Below, piece by piece: positions 33,908 to 43,900 of a stretch of DNA of 64,000 nucleotides (position 1 is its first letter; each line of letters starts with the position of its first letter). The DNA is from Bacteroidota bacterium. Lineage in GTDB: Bacteria > Bacteroidota > Bacteroidia > Chitinophagales > Chitinophagaceae. Where the stretch lies: assembly GCA_947476145.1 (NCBI GenBank), contig CANJPH010000001.1:1-64000 (forward strand), in the 5' to 3' direction. The position numbers were made by a program, and so were the translations under genes. The notes beneath the pieces were generated by a model that saw only the letters and a list, made by a program, of their open reading frames with translations, had not been told where the DNA came from and made no database searches.

Positions 33908-35097
33908 TATTTTAATTTAGCCAAAGCATCTTTAACTCTTGCCCAAGCTCTTTCAATATTGGTCATGCTATTGGCAAAAGAAAAACGCACACAGTTTGGT
34001 TCTCCAAATGCATCACCCATCACAGAGGATACATGTGCTGTATTTAATAAGTACATGCTAAAATCGGCTGCATTCGCAATGGTTTGTGTACCATCCGATT
34101 TTCCAAAATAGGAACTAACATCAGGGAAAACGTAGAATGCACCTTCAGGGGCATAACATTTAAAACCTGGCATTTCATTTACTAATTTTAAAGTAGTGGT
34201 ACGGCGACGCGTAAATTCTTGGGTCATTTCCAAGGATGGTTTTAAATCCCCAACCAATGCAGTTACAGCTGCTTTTTGTGTGATAGAACAAGTTCCTGAA
34301 GTAAACTGTCCTTGTAGTTTTTCCATTGCTTTTGCAATTTCAACGTTAGAAGCAGTGTAGCCTAATCTCCAGCCTGTCATGGCAAAACCTTTACTTAATC
34401 CGTTTATAACTACTACTTGTTCTTTGATGTCTGAAAATTGAGCGATGCTCTCGTGTTTACCAACAAAGTTGATATATTCGTAAATCTCATCTGACAAAAT
34501 AGTGATATGAGGATATTTTTTAAATACATCGGCAATGGCTTTTAATTCCTCCTTACTATACACAGCACCACTTGGATTACAAGGGCTAGAGAACATAAAT
34601 ACTTTTGTCTTAGGGGTAATCGCTGCTTCAATTTGAGCAGGGGTTGCTTTAAAACTTGCTTCCGTACTAGTTCTTATTTCTACCACTTTACCTCTTGCAA
34701 TTTTAACCAACTCGGAATACGAAACCCAATAAGGGGTAGGGATAATCACTTCATCTCCATCGTCAACCAATGCTAATATAGCGTTTGCTAAACTTTGTTT
34801 GGCACCTGTAGAAGTTATAATTTGTTCAGGCTTGTATTCCAGATTATTATCTCTTTTCAACTTTGCACAAACCGCTTCTCTTAAATCTAAAAATCCCGCA
34901 ACAGGGGTATAATGTGACCAGTTATCATTGATTGCTTTAATGGCAGCATCTTTAATATGTTGAGGCGTATCAAAATCGGGCTCTCCTAAACTTAGATCAA
35001 TTACGTCTATTCCTTGGGCTCTTAATTCACGACCTAGCTTAGCCATTTTCAAGGTTTCTGGCTCACTAAAACGATTTAATAAAGAAGATAATATCAT
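33907..35097 (-). CDS. Pyridoxal-phosphate aminotransferase, aspartate aminotransferase type
   Basis: This 396-residue fold-type I aminotransferase probably uses aspartate and 2-oxoglutarate. SLGEPDFDTP (about 40), TGAKQSLANAI, SPCNPSGAVY (about 172), SDEIYEYINFVG, and NGLSKGFAMTGWRLGY holding the PLP-lysine (about 237) are visible, with the C-terminal RFSFANS containing the carboxylate-binding Arg. The start MILSSLLNRF at 35097 is preferred over a frame extending to 35127. It overlaps the RlmK-like gene by 1 bp. Confidence 0.92.
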   Translation of the reverse strand: MILSSLLNRFSEPETLKMAKLGRELRAQGIDVIDLSLGEPDFDTPQHIKDAAIKAINDNWSHYTPVAGFLDLREAVCAKLKRDNNLEYKPEQIITSTGAKQSLANAILALVDDGDEVIIPTPYWVSYSELVKIARGKVVEIRTSTEASFKATPAQIEAAITPKTKVFMFSSPCNPSGAVYSKEELKAIADVFKKYPHITILSDEIYEYINFVGKHESIAQFSDIKEQVVVINGLSKGFAMTGWRLGYTASNVEIAKAMEKLQGQFTSGTCSITQKAAVTALVGDLKPSLEMTQEFTRRRTTTLKLVNEMPGFKCYAPEGAFYVFPDVSSYFGKSDGTQTIANAADFSMYLLNTAHVSSVMGDAFGEPNCVRFSFANSMTNIERAWARVKDALAKLK

Positions 35098-35234
35098 GGT
35101 GTGTATTTTGAATAGCAAATTTCGCAAATAATTCGGAAACGCCTGTAAGTTTTAAGGGTTTAGGACTATTTAATTATTCAGCATTTAGCCTGCTGTTTGT
35201 GAATATCTAGCAAAAGTCAATCTGAGCTTAACTA

Positions 35235-36473
35235 TTAGGGTAGGATGTTGTCAAAATTGGGGAGAAACTTCTTTTCTCTTTTTAGTTCATAATCATAAAT
35301 GAGACGCCCTATGTTTTTATAAAATGGATATCCTACCGAGTCGTAATCATATTTACTATCATTTAAAATACCATCTTTATTACAATATAGGACACCACTT
35401 AACATGAACTCCACTTTATTAACGGGGTCTACGATATAACTTATGTCTAATAAAAATCCATAGGCGTCACCCACTTTATTAAATATTTTAATATTAGAAG
35501 GGATAGGGCCTTTTTCGGAACCCATATACAAAAACTTACAATAGGCTGGCCAATAATCTGCAGTATCATACGTTGGATATTGTGATTCCGTGGGTAGGGT
35601 ATGCATCCATTTTATTAAGAATTGCCTATCTTCTTTAGTAAGATTAAATTGTTGTGCTTTTGGTGTTTGATCAAAAAAAAGTACTGATTGTAAAATATGG
35701 TGCAAATCATTTAAGTAAATTCTATTTTTTACAGAAAAATCTAATGGGGCATTGATAAGCGAATCCTTATTATTCAAATAACCATTTCCTAAAAAGGCAT
35801 TGTAATTGGGTAGGGGTTGTTTGTTGTATTGTTCATTTATATGATATACCATTTTACCATTATCATCAAATACATCTATGGCTTGCGTTTGTCTACTTTC
35901 TTCTTGTGTCCTTCCTAATTCTAGTCTATTTCTGATATAGGCATCCTGGTATCCTTTTTCAGCTAACTTTTTATGAATATTTTCTTGTCCAATGAATTCA
36001 AATAATCTGTTGGCTGCATTATTATCACTGACCAAAAATATTTCTTTAATAGCTTGCTCAATAGTTTGTTTCCCATTTACGGCATATGGATTATTATAAA
36101 TGGTTTCTTGTCTTGCCGCAACACTGTCATAGTATAAACTACTTGATTTTGTAAATCCAGGAATATTTAAATTGTTTATTTTATCTAATGCCAAAATAGC
36201 TAGAGGCATTTTAACAGTACTTGCTGGATAAAAATATTCACTTGGATTTAATCGGTAACTAAATTCTTTAAAATGAGGGATATTATCCTGATCTCTATCT
36301 ATTTGAGTATAAAATAATTGCAATCTGTATGTATCGGGATGATTGATGATTTCACCAAATAGGTCTGGCCGCTGTTTCATGAGGTTTCCCAGTAATTGCG
36401 TATTTATTTGAGCCTCACTATTCAATGCCAAAACATGTACTAAAAAGGTGATAATTAAAAATTTCATATTCAA
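35235..36473 (-). CDS. Secreted class A beta-lactamase-like serine hydrolase
   Basis: This 412-residue exported protein has a signal peptide (MNMKFLIITFLVHVLALNSE) and the three serine-penicillin-recognition motifs. These are PASTVKMP (S-x-x-K, about residue 84), LVSDNNAANR (SDN, about 150) and FNKVGDAYG (K-V-G instead of K-T-G, about 333). It is much longer than true class A lactamases (about 290), and I cannot see the usual Glu166 loop, so activity on beta-lactams is doubtful. It could be a peptidase or esterase of the same fold. It diverges from sdaA. Confidence 0.78.
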   Translation of the reverse strand: MNMKFLIITFLVHVLALNSEAQINTQLLGNLMKQRPDLFGEIINHPDTYRLQLFYTQIDRDQDNIPHFKEFSYRLNPSEYFYPASTVKMPLAILALDKINNLNIPGFTKSSSLYYDSVAARQETIYNNPYAVNGKQTIEQAIKEIFLVSDNNAANRLFEFIGQENIHKKLAEKGYQDAYIRNRLELGRTQEESRQTQAIDVFDDNGKMVYHINEQYNKQPLPNYNAFLGNGYLNNKDSLINAPLDFSVKNRIYLNDLHHILQSVLFFDQTPKAQQFNLTKEDRQFLIKWMHTLPTESQYPTYDTADYWPAYCKFLYMGSEKGPIPSNIKIFNKVGDAYGFLLDISYIVDPVNKVEFMLSGVLYCNKDGILNDSKYDYDSVGYPFYKNIGRLIYDYELKREKKFLPNFDNILP

Positions 36474-36491
36474 ATGTATAAAAAACTAACA

Positions 36492-36499
36492 TACATTTG
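36492..36499 (+). promoter_or_regulatory. sdaA -7 box, very close to the start codon
   Basis: TACATTTG fits TANNTTTG and ends 9 nt before the sdaA ATG at 36509. Transcription would begin 2-5 nt before the start codon. The -33 side is not clear. Confidence 0.5.
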
Positions 36500-36508
36500 T
36501 CTAAGTAT

Positions 36509-37960
36509 ATGGAAAAGTTTATCTCCGTTTTTGATATGTTTAAAATTGGTGTGGGACCTTCAAGTTCCCATACATTAGGCCCATGGAAGGCCGCACTTCA
36601 TTGTATGCAACAGGTTCAATTAAAAAATGAAATTGCCCAGATTGCAAATATTCAGATACTACTTTACGGTTCCTTGGCAAAAACAGGCAAAGGGCACGGT
36701 TCAGATATGGCGGTTTTAATGGGTTTAATGGGGGAAAATCCCATCACCACCGATACTGCACTTATTACTGCAAAAATTGAGGAAATTAAAAAGGAAAAAG
36801 TAATAGTACTAAATGGCCTTCATGCTATTGTTTTTAATGTGGAAACTAATTTGTTGTTTTTAAGAGATCAATCGCTTGCGCATCATCCCAATGCATTACA
36901 ATTTTTAGTAACCGTTGGCAATGAGACATTCACTTATACCTATTATTCCATTGGAGGAGGATTTATAGAGTTTTCCAATGCAGTGGATCCTAGTGAAAAC
37001 ATCATGACTGTTGACCTAAATATAAAATCTACTATAGAGGTTCCTTTTGATTTTTATACCACCGAAGAATTATTGCATTGGTGCATGAAAACAGGCATGT
37101 CAATTAGTGAAGTGGTAAAAGAAAATGAAAAAACTATTCTTTCCGATAATACTGTTAATGAAAACTTAGATCATATTTGGCAAACCATGTTTAATTGTAT
37201 TTATAAAGGGTGTAAAACCGATGGTGTTCTACCTGGAGGACTTCAAGTAAGAAGACGCGCATATGATTTAAATAAACAATTATTAAATCAAAATGAATAT
37301 CAAAATGAGCAGGAGTGGATGGATCAAATAAAAAAAGGAGGCAATGATTTTAGATACATATTAGATTGGGTAAGTTGTTTTGCACTTGCAGTGAATGAGG
37401 AAAATGCAAGTTTTGGAAGGGTTGTAACGGCCCCCACAAATGGTGCAGCAGGGGTGATACCCGCTGTATTGATGTATGCTCAAATTTTTTGTGCTAAAAA
37501 TACACCTAATGATATTCGAAATTTTTTAATGACTGCAAGTGCAGTGGGTGCACTATTTAAAAGTGGTGCAACTATTTCAGCTGCAATGGGTGGGTGCCAG
37601 GCAGAAATTGGAGTTTCATCGGCAATGGCAGCTGCTGCTTTAACCGAATTATTAGGAGGTAATCAAAAGCAATGTTTCATGGCGGCTGAAATTGCCATGG
37701 AACATCACTTAGGTTTAACCTGTGATCCAGTGGGTGGTTTAGTTCAAATACCATGCATAGAACGCAATACGATGGGTGCGATTAAAGCCATTACTGCTGC
37801 TCAATTGGCATTACAAAGCAAACCTGATTTTGCTTTGGTAAGTTTAGACAAAGTAATTAAAACCATGTGGAATACGGCACTAGATATGAGTGTTAAATAC
37901 AAAGAAACCGCAGACGGTGGATTAGCTATACAAATTCCTATTGCGCTTGCAGAATGTTAG
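36509..37960 (+). CDS. sdaA: L-serine ammonia-lyase (single-chain, iron-sulfur type)
   Basis: This 483-residue enzyme deaminates L-serine to pyruvate and ammonia using a [4Fe-4S] cluster. It has the beta domain with [21 protein letters not shown] near the N-terminus. The alpha domain has [13 protein letters not shown] (about 310-322), [18 protein letters not shown], and the cluster cysteines in [24 protein letters not shown]. The ATG at 36509 replaces an upstream TTG. It converges with mqnE, with only 3 bp between stops. Confidence 0.95.
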   Translation: MEKFISVFDMFKIGVGPSSSHTLGPWKAALHCMQQVQLKNEIAQIANIQILLYGSLAKTGKGHGSDMAVLMGLMGENPITTDTALITAKIEEIKKEKVIVLNGLHAIVFNVETNLLFLRDQSLAHHPNALQFLVTVGNETFTYTYYSIGGGFIEFSNAVDPSENIMTVDLNIKSTIEVPFDFYTTEELLHWCMKTGMSISEVVKENEKTILSDNTVNENLDHIWQTMFNCIYKGCKTDGVLPGGLQVRRRAYDLNKQLLNQNEYQNEQEWMDQIKKGGNDFRYILDWVSCFALAVNEENASFGRVVTAPTNGAAGVIPAVLMYAQIFCAKNTPNDIRNFLMTASAVGALFKSGATISAAMGGCQAEIGVSSAMAAAALTELLGGNQKQCFMAAEIAMEHHLGLTCDPVGGLVQIPCIERNTMGAIKAITAAQLALQSKPDFALVSLDKVIKTMWNTALDMSVKYKETADGGLAIQIPIALAEC

Positions 37961-37963
37961 CGC

Positions 37964-39121
37964 TTATAATTCTCCTGCTACAAATTCGTGATTGGAATAA
38001 TCTTTAATTACATCATATAAAGTTCCTCTTTCAATAGGTTGTCTATGCACTTGTTTGATAAGTGAAACTAATTGTTCGGTAGTCATGGCAGGGGTTTGTT
38101 CCTCACTACCAGCCATGGAGTATATTTTAGTGGTATCGTCAATGGTTCCATCAATATCATTTACACCATAACTTAATGTTAGTTGAGCAATGTCCCTTCC
38201 TAGCATTGGCCAGTAAGCTTTCACATGCGGGAAATTATCTAAATATAAACGGGAGATCGCATACATTTTTAAATCAATTGCCATAGTAGATTCTGGAATA
38301 TGGCTCATATCATTTCCTTCGTTTCTAAACTTTAAAGGAATGAATGTATTAAATCCTTTCGTTTTGTCTTGCAACTGACGAAGGCGCTCCATATGATCAA
38401 TTCTGTGTTCATATTTTTCGATATGTCCATACAATAAAGTAGCATTACTATGCATGCCTAATTCATGTGCAGTTTCATGAATCTCCAACCATTGATCTGC
38501 TGTTGCTTTGTCTGCACAAATTTGTTCCCGAATTTCAGGATGAAATATTTCTGCACCACCTCCAGGCAATGAGTCTAATCCAGCTTCATGTGCTAATCGC
38601 ATACCTTCTTTGGTAGTTACGTTGGCCTTGCGAAACATATATTCCAATTCAACGGGTGTGAAAGCTTTGATATGTAAATTGGGACGATGTGCTTTTATAG
38701 CACGCATTAATTCCAAGAAAAAAGTAAGGGTTAATTTAGGATGTACGCCACCAACAATATGGACTTCGGTTACTGGTTTTCCATCATATGATTTTACGAT
38801 ATCCAACATTTGATCAATCGTGAGTTCCCAACCTTCTTCTTTATGCGCATATAATTTTGAGTAGGAACAAAATTTACAAGAGAATACACAAACATTGGTA
38901 GGTTCAATATGAAAATTCTTATTAAAATAGGTCTTGTTGCCATGTAAAGATTCTCTTTTCCAATTGGCTAGTGCACCAACATAGGGGAGGGATGCCTTTT
39001 CAAATAAATAAACACCCTCGTCAAAAACGAGTCGTTCGTTTTTTATTATTTTATTTCCTATTTCTTGTAAACGGCTATCTTTTTCTGCACCAATAATTAC
39101 TTCAATTTGCTTCGTACTCAT
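37964..39121 (-). CDS. mqnE: Aminofutalosine synthase (radical SAM)
   Basis: This 385-residue radical SAM enzyme of the futalosine menaquinone pathway joins a SAM-derived adenosyl group to the MqnA product. The cluster motif is CVFSCKFC (C-x3-C-x2-C, about residues 77-84), with EVHIVGGVHP, DSLPGGGAEIFHPEIR and the C-terminal GVNDIDGTIDDTTKIYSMAG. The closest alternatives are MqnC and CofH; the N-terminal GVYLFEKASL and overall length favour MqnE. No other mqn gene is in the window, so they are scattered. Confidence 0.85.
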   Translation of the reverse strand: MSTKQIEVIIGAEKDSRLQEIGNKIIKNERLVFDEGVYLFEKASLPYVGALANWKRESLHGNKTYFNKNFHIEPTNVCVFSCKFCSYSKLYAHKEEGWELTIDQMLDIVKSYDGKPVTEVHIVGGVHPKLTLTFFLELMRAIKAHRPNLHIKAFTPVELEYMFRKANVTTKEGMRLAHEAGLDSLPGGGAEIFHPEIREQICADKATADQWLEIHETAHELGMHSNATLLYGHIEKYEHRIDHMERLRQLQDKTKGFNTFIPLKFRNEGNDMSHIPESTMAIDLKMYAISRLYLDNFPHVKAYWPMLGRDIAQLTLSYGVNDIDGTIDDTTKIYSMAGSEEQTPAMTTEQLVSLIKQVHRQPIERGTLYDVIKDYSNHEFVAGEL

Positions 39122-39177
39122 ACCTACTTAATTAGTAGCGCAAAGTTACAAATTATAGACACAATATGGTACTAATA

Positions 39178-40440
39178 TTAACCAATTAATATCCCAGCAA
39201 TACTTGCAGACAAGTAGGAGGCAAGTGTACCTGCTAACAAGGCTTTTAAGCCCAATTCTGCTAAGTCCTTACGTCTGCTTGGAACCAATTCCCCAATACC
39301 ACCAATAAGCATACCTACACTGCTAAAGTTGGCAAAACCACAAATGGCAATACTTACAATAAAAAGTCCTTTTTCAGTAACGATAGGAACCGCCTTACTT
39401 GTTAAACTTTTAAAAGCGACAAATTCATTAATGGTTAATTTTTGTCCCAGTAAGGTAGCAGCACTTTGAATATCTGCATTTGGAATACCCATTGCCCATG
39501 CCATTGGATAAAATAGTTTACTAAATAAAAAGTTTAAGCTTAAGTTTAAATTACCATTAAATAGATGACCTATTTTTAATAAACTCCAATCAATTAATGC
39601 GATTAAAGCAATAAAGCCAATTAACATGGCAATTACATTCATCGCAATTTTAAAACCTTCTCCAGCACCATGTGTAATCGCATCGATGGTATTGCTATAC
39701 TGACTCTTTACTTCTAATTTAACCTTACCCATGGTTTGAGACTCTTCTGTTTCAGGGAAAAGAATTTTTGCAATCACTAAGGCACCCGGTGCTGCCATTA
39801 AACTTGCTGTAATCAATTTAGGTGCTAGATCGATTCCTGCTTGGGCTCCCATATTTGCATATACAATTAAGATTCCCCCTGCAATACATGCCAAGCTACC
39901 ACTCATACTGGCTAAAATTTCACTTTTAGTCATAGAAGGTAAATAGGGACGTATCATAACCTGCGCTTCTACCTGACCAACAAAAGCACTGGCTACATTA
40001 CTTAATGCTTCTGCTCCACTCACACGCATGATAAAATTCATGGCTTTTGCAATCACGGCAACTATTCTTTGCATGACCCCAAAATGATATAATAAAGCAA
40101 CCAAAACGCAAACTAAAATAATGGTGGCAGTTACATTGAATGCAAATACAAAGCCGCCATTGGTAAAATCCGCTACCCCTGTTGGCGTCGTGGCAGAAAT
40201 GCCACCATATACAAAGGCAGCTCCTTGTCGTGAAAACTGTTCGATTTTCCCCATTCCTTTACCCAAAATCTGAAAAAAGTTAGTGACAGCAGGGATTTTT
40301 AAAACCAGTATCCCAATCACCAATTGTAGCGTCAAGCCACTGAATACCAATCTATAATTTATCCTTTTCTTGTTATTAGAGAATAGGAATGCAATCCCTA
40401 AAATTAATAATACACCTATAAGTCCTTGAAATTTATCCAT
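39178..40440 (-). CDS. NupC-type concentrative nucleoside transporter
   Basis: This 420-residue inner-membrane symporter of the CNT family has about 8-10 hydrophobic helices. VASAFVGQVEAQVMIRPYL (about 155-173), AMGIPNADIQSAATLLGQKLTINEFVAF and AICGFANFSSVGMLIGGIGELVP are CNT signatures for nucleoside and sodium binding. It would import nucleosides. It lies 81 bp after trxA with a terminator between, so it is a separate transcript. Confidence 0.92.
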   Translation of the reverse strand: MDKFQGLIGVLLILGIAFLFSNNKKRINYRLVFSGLTLQLVIGILVLKIPAVTNFFQILGKGMGKIEQFSRQGAAFVYGGISATTPTGVADFTNGGFVFAFNVTATIILVCVLVALLYHFGVMQRIVAVIAKAMNFIMRVSGAEALSNVASAFVGQVEAQVMIRPYLPSMTKSEILASMSGSLACIAGGILIVYANMGAQAGIDLAPKLITASLMAAPGALVIAKILFPETEESQTMGKVKLEVKSQYSNTIDAITHGAGEGFKIAMNVIAMLIGFIALIALIDWSLLKIGHLFNGNLNLSLNFLFSKLFYPMAWAMGIPNADIQSAATLLGQKLTINEFVAFKSLTSKAVPIVTEKGLFIVSIAICGFANFSSVGMLIGGIGELVPSRRKDLAELGLKALLAGTLASYLSASIAGILIG

Positions 40441-40469
40441 CTTTAAATTTTATAAGCTTCAAGATAAAA

Positions 40470-40497
40470 AAAATCCCGCTATTTAGCGAGATTTTGA
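40470..40497 (-). terminator. trxA terminator
   Basis: On the minus strand AAAATCTCGCTA pairs with TAGCGGGATTTT across a short AA loop, with one mismatch, and a run of T follows. Confidence 0.85.
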
Positions 40498-40521
40498 CAA
40501 ATACTTTATGGTATAGGGGTA

Positions 40522-40839
40522 CTATAAATGTGATTGAATTTTCTTGTCTAATACGGCCTTTGGTACTGCACCTATTTGCTTATCCACTACTTGACCACCT
40601 TTTACAAAAAGGATAGCAGGGATAGAAGTAATGCCAAAGTTCATACTAAGGTTAGGATTAACATCCACATTTACTTTACCAATATTTACTTTGCCTTCAT
40701 ATTGAACTGCTAATTCTTCGATAACTGGTCCAATCGCACGACAAGGTCCACACCATTCTGCCCAAAAATCAATTACAGAAAGTTTATCACTTTCCATTAC
40801 TACTTGCTGAAAATTTGCATCTGTAAATTCTAAAGCCAT
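40522..40839 (-). CDS. trxA: Thioredoxin
   Basis: This 105-residue protein is a canonical thioredoxin with active site WAEWCGPCRAIGPVIEE (Cys about 30 and 33), the cis-Pro in TSIPAILFVKGG and Asp in IDFWAEW. It reduces cytoplasmic disulfides and supplies MsrA and ribonucleotide reductase, and is itself reduced by TrxB, encoded at 60.5 kb. On the minus strand TAATTTTG (40880-40887) is a likely -7 box. A TTGGGGACAA motif lies about 100 bp upstream. Confidence 0.97.
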   Translation of the reverse strand: MALEFTDANFQQVVMESDKLSVIDFWAEWCGPCRAIGPVIEELAVQYEGKVNIGKVNVDVNPNLSMNFGITSIPAILFVKGGQVVDKQIGAVPKAVLDKKIQSHL

Positions 40840-40933
40840 ATTGTTTAATTTTATTTGTTATTGTATGATTAGGATAGATCAAAATTAGTTCCAAACTTTT
40901 ATACCTGCCCATTTGACTTTTCCACTTATTCAG

Positions 40934-40951
40934 TTTGTCATTGGGGACAAA
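40934..40951. promoter_or_regulatory. TTTGTC/GACAAA dyad containing TTGGGGACAA
   Basis: TTTGTC (40934-40939) and GACAAA (40946-40951) form an inverted repeat around ATTGGG. The right half includes TTGGGGACAA (40941-40950), a 10-mer also found twice near the sigA promoter. It lies between the dnaE stop and the trxA start, both on the minus strand. Confidence 0.45.
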
Positions 40952-40971
40952 TTTTCTGCCAAAGACGCATA

Positions 40972-43900
40972 TTAGGTGACTAGATTCACTTTTACGCCTA
41001 ATTCAGGGGTCTTATCTAAAAACTCCACTAACTCATCATTCATTAAAAATCCTTTTTCAAGGGTTAGTAAACTTGCCACTATTTGTTCCCTCGGCTCAAT
41101 AAAGGTTACTTTAAAGGAAGATTTTCCTGGGTTCTGTTTTAAATTCTTTTCTAAGAACGAAATAATTTCTTCATTTAAATGTGCAGGATGTAAAGTAATT
41201 TCAATGGATCTGGTTTGATTTTGCTTTACCATTTCTAATAAAGACATGGATTGAATTTTAAATTCAAAATTATTGGCTTGATTAAAACGCGTTCTAAAGG
41301 ATCCGTTTATGTATACTTTTTGTCCAACTTCTAGATAGTTTTGAAATTTAACATAATCCTCACTCCATAAAATAAAATCTGTTTTACTAGTAAAATCTTC
41401 TATCACAAAGGAACCAAAATTCTTACCTGTTTTGGTAATTCTATGTTGCACATCAGTGATTAAACCTGCTAGTTTAAAGGGTTTACCCAAATTATTAGGA
41501 TGAACCGCTAAATTATCTCTTACTTCATTAAAGTCAATGATATTGGTGAAATGATAATGACGCATTTCAAAATTGAAATGATCTAATGGGTGTCCACTCA
41601 TAAAAATACCCGTCACATCCTTTTCATGCTCTAAGGTTTCGGTTAAAGTCCAAGGCTCACATATGGCTAATTTTGGAACAGGTACTTGCATGGCTGAAGG
41701 TAGGTCACCAAATAGGGTATTGGTGGTGCCTGTACTCATGGCTTGAGTAGCTTGCGCAAATTGAATTAATTTTTCTAACCCATTTACTCTATCTCCTTCA
41801 CCAATATGAAAATATTGTGAACGAATGTATTCGGGGAAACAATCAAAAGTGCCTGAGTAAGCTAAACTCTCTAAGGATTTTTTATTTACTGCACGAGACA
41901 AGACTCTTTTAATGTAATCGACCATGTCTTTAAAATGACCATTTTTATCACGCTCAATGATGATGGCTTCAATAGCAGCTTCACCCACTCCTTTTAATCC
42001 CCCTAATCCAAATCGGATTTGACCTTGTTTATTAACCGAGAATCCTTTTAAGGACTCATTAATATCTGGACCCAAAACTTTTATACCCATTCTTTTACAC
42101 TCTTCCATAAAGAAGGTTATTTTATCAATACTGCCCGCATGATTTAAAACAGCCGACATGTATTCGCCAGGATAATGCGCTTTTAAATAGGCTGTTTGAT
42201 AAGCCACCATTGCATAACAAGTGGAGTGAGATTTATTGAAGGCGTATTGTGCGAAGGCTTCCCAGTCCGTCCAAACCTTATCTAATACAGTTTCAGGATG
42301 TCCATTTTTAACAGCCCCTCCAACAAACTGGGCTTTCATTTTATCCAACACCGATTTTTGTTTTTTACCCATCGCTTTTCTCAACACATCCGCATCTCCT
42401 TTGGTAAAGCCACCAATTTTTTGGCTTAATAGCATTACCTGTTCTTGATACACGGTTATACCATAAGTGTCTGACAGATATTCTTCCATTTCTGGTAAAT
42501 CATATTTGATAAACTCACGGCCATGCTTACGTTCAATAAAATTGGGAATATAGGCCATTGGACCTGGTCGGTACAATGCGTTCATGGCAATTAGGTCTGC
42601 AAATTTATCCGGTTTTAAATCACGTAAATATTTTTGCATACCCACGGATTCAAATTGGAAGGTTGCATTGGTTTCTCCTTTTTGATATAATTGAAAAGTT
42701 TTTTCATCATCCAAGGGAATGGTATCCAAATCTATTTTAATGCCATGATTTTGTTTAATCAACTCCAGCGCTGTCTTCAAAATAGAAAGGGTTTTTAAAC
42801 CCAAAAAGTCCATCTTTATTACACCTGCTTCTTCAATTACAGAACCTTCAATTTGAGTAATCCAAAGGGTAGAGTCTTTGGAAGTGGCCACGGGCATAAT
42901 CTCCGTTAAATCCTGAGGGGCAATGATAATACCTGCTGCATGAATACCTGTGTTTCGAATAGAACCCTCTAATTTTTCGGCTTCATGCAATACGATGGAT
43001 CGTAAATCGGTACCCTTATAAATTTCTCTTAATTTTTTAATGTTGTCAATATCTTCGGATTGGTACCCTTCTTTTTCCGCTAAAGATTTTTCACCATCTT
43101 TTGCCGTAATGGGTGCATGCAAACAACGGCCTAATTCGGTACCTGGTCTATCAGGTACTAATTTGGCTAGCAAGTTGGATTCAGACAATGGCAAGTCCAT
43201 TACACGTGCAACATCCTTAATACTACTTTTCGCAGCCATCGTACCATAGGTAATAATTTGGGCTACCTGTTCTTTACCATATTTTTCTACTACATAGTCA
43301 ATTACTTTTTGACGGCCTTCATCATCAAAGTCTGTATCAATATCGGGCATGGACTTTCTGTCTGGATTCAAGAAACGCTCAAATAGTAATTGATATTTAA
43401 TGGGATCAATATTGGTAATGCCTATACAATAGGCAACCACACTGCCTGCAGCGGATCCACGACCAGGACCTACAAATACATCCATTTCACGTCCTGCTTT
43501 TATAAAGTCACTTACAATTAAAAAGTAACCTGCAAATCCCATAGTCTGAATCGTGAACAATTCAAAGTCGATACGCTCCTGTAATTCTGCAGTAATTTCT
43601 GGATATCTCTTATGAGCACCTTCCCAAGTAATATGTTTTAAGAATTCCCATTGATTCATATTGGCATCCTTGTGAATCTTAAACTCCTTGGGGATAGGGA
43701 AGGCGGGTAGTAAAATATCTTTTTTTAAATTCAGTACTTCCACTTTATCTACAATCGCATTGGTATTGTCAATTGCTTCTGGGATATCACTGAACAATTC
43801 AATCATTTCATTTTGCGTCTTAAAATAAAACTCATTATTAGGAAACTTGAATCTTCGGTTTTTAATTTGTAGCTCGTCATTTACAAAATCGTCAAAGCCC

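Noticed and set aside
35235..36473. Antibiotic-resistance beta-lactamase
   Set aside because: Fold motifs are present, but length, K-V-G and lack of a visible Glu166 loop do not support a resistance call.
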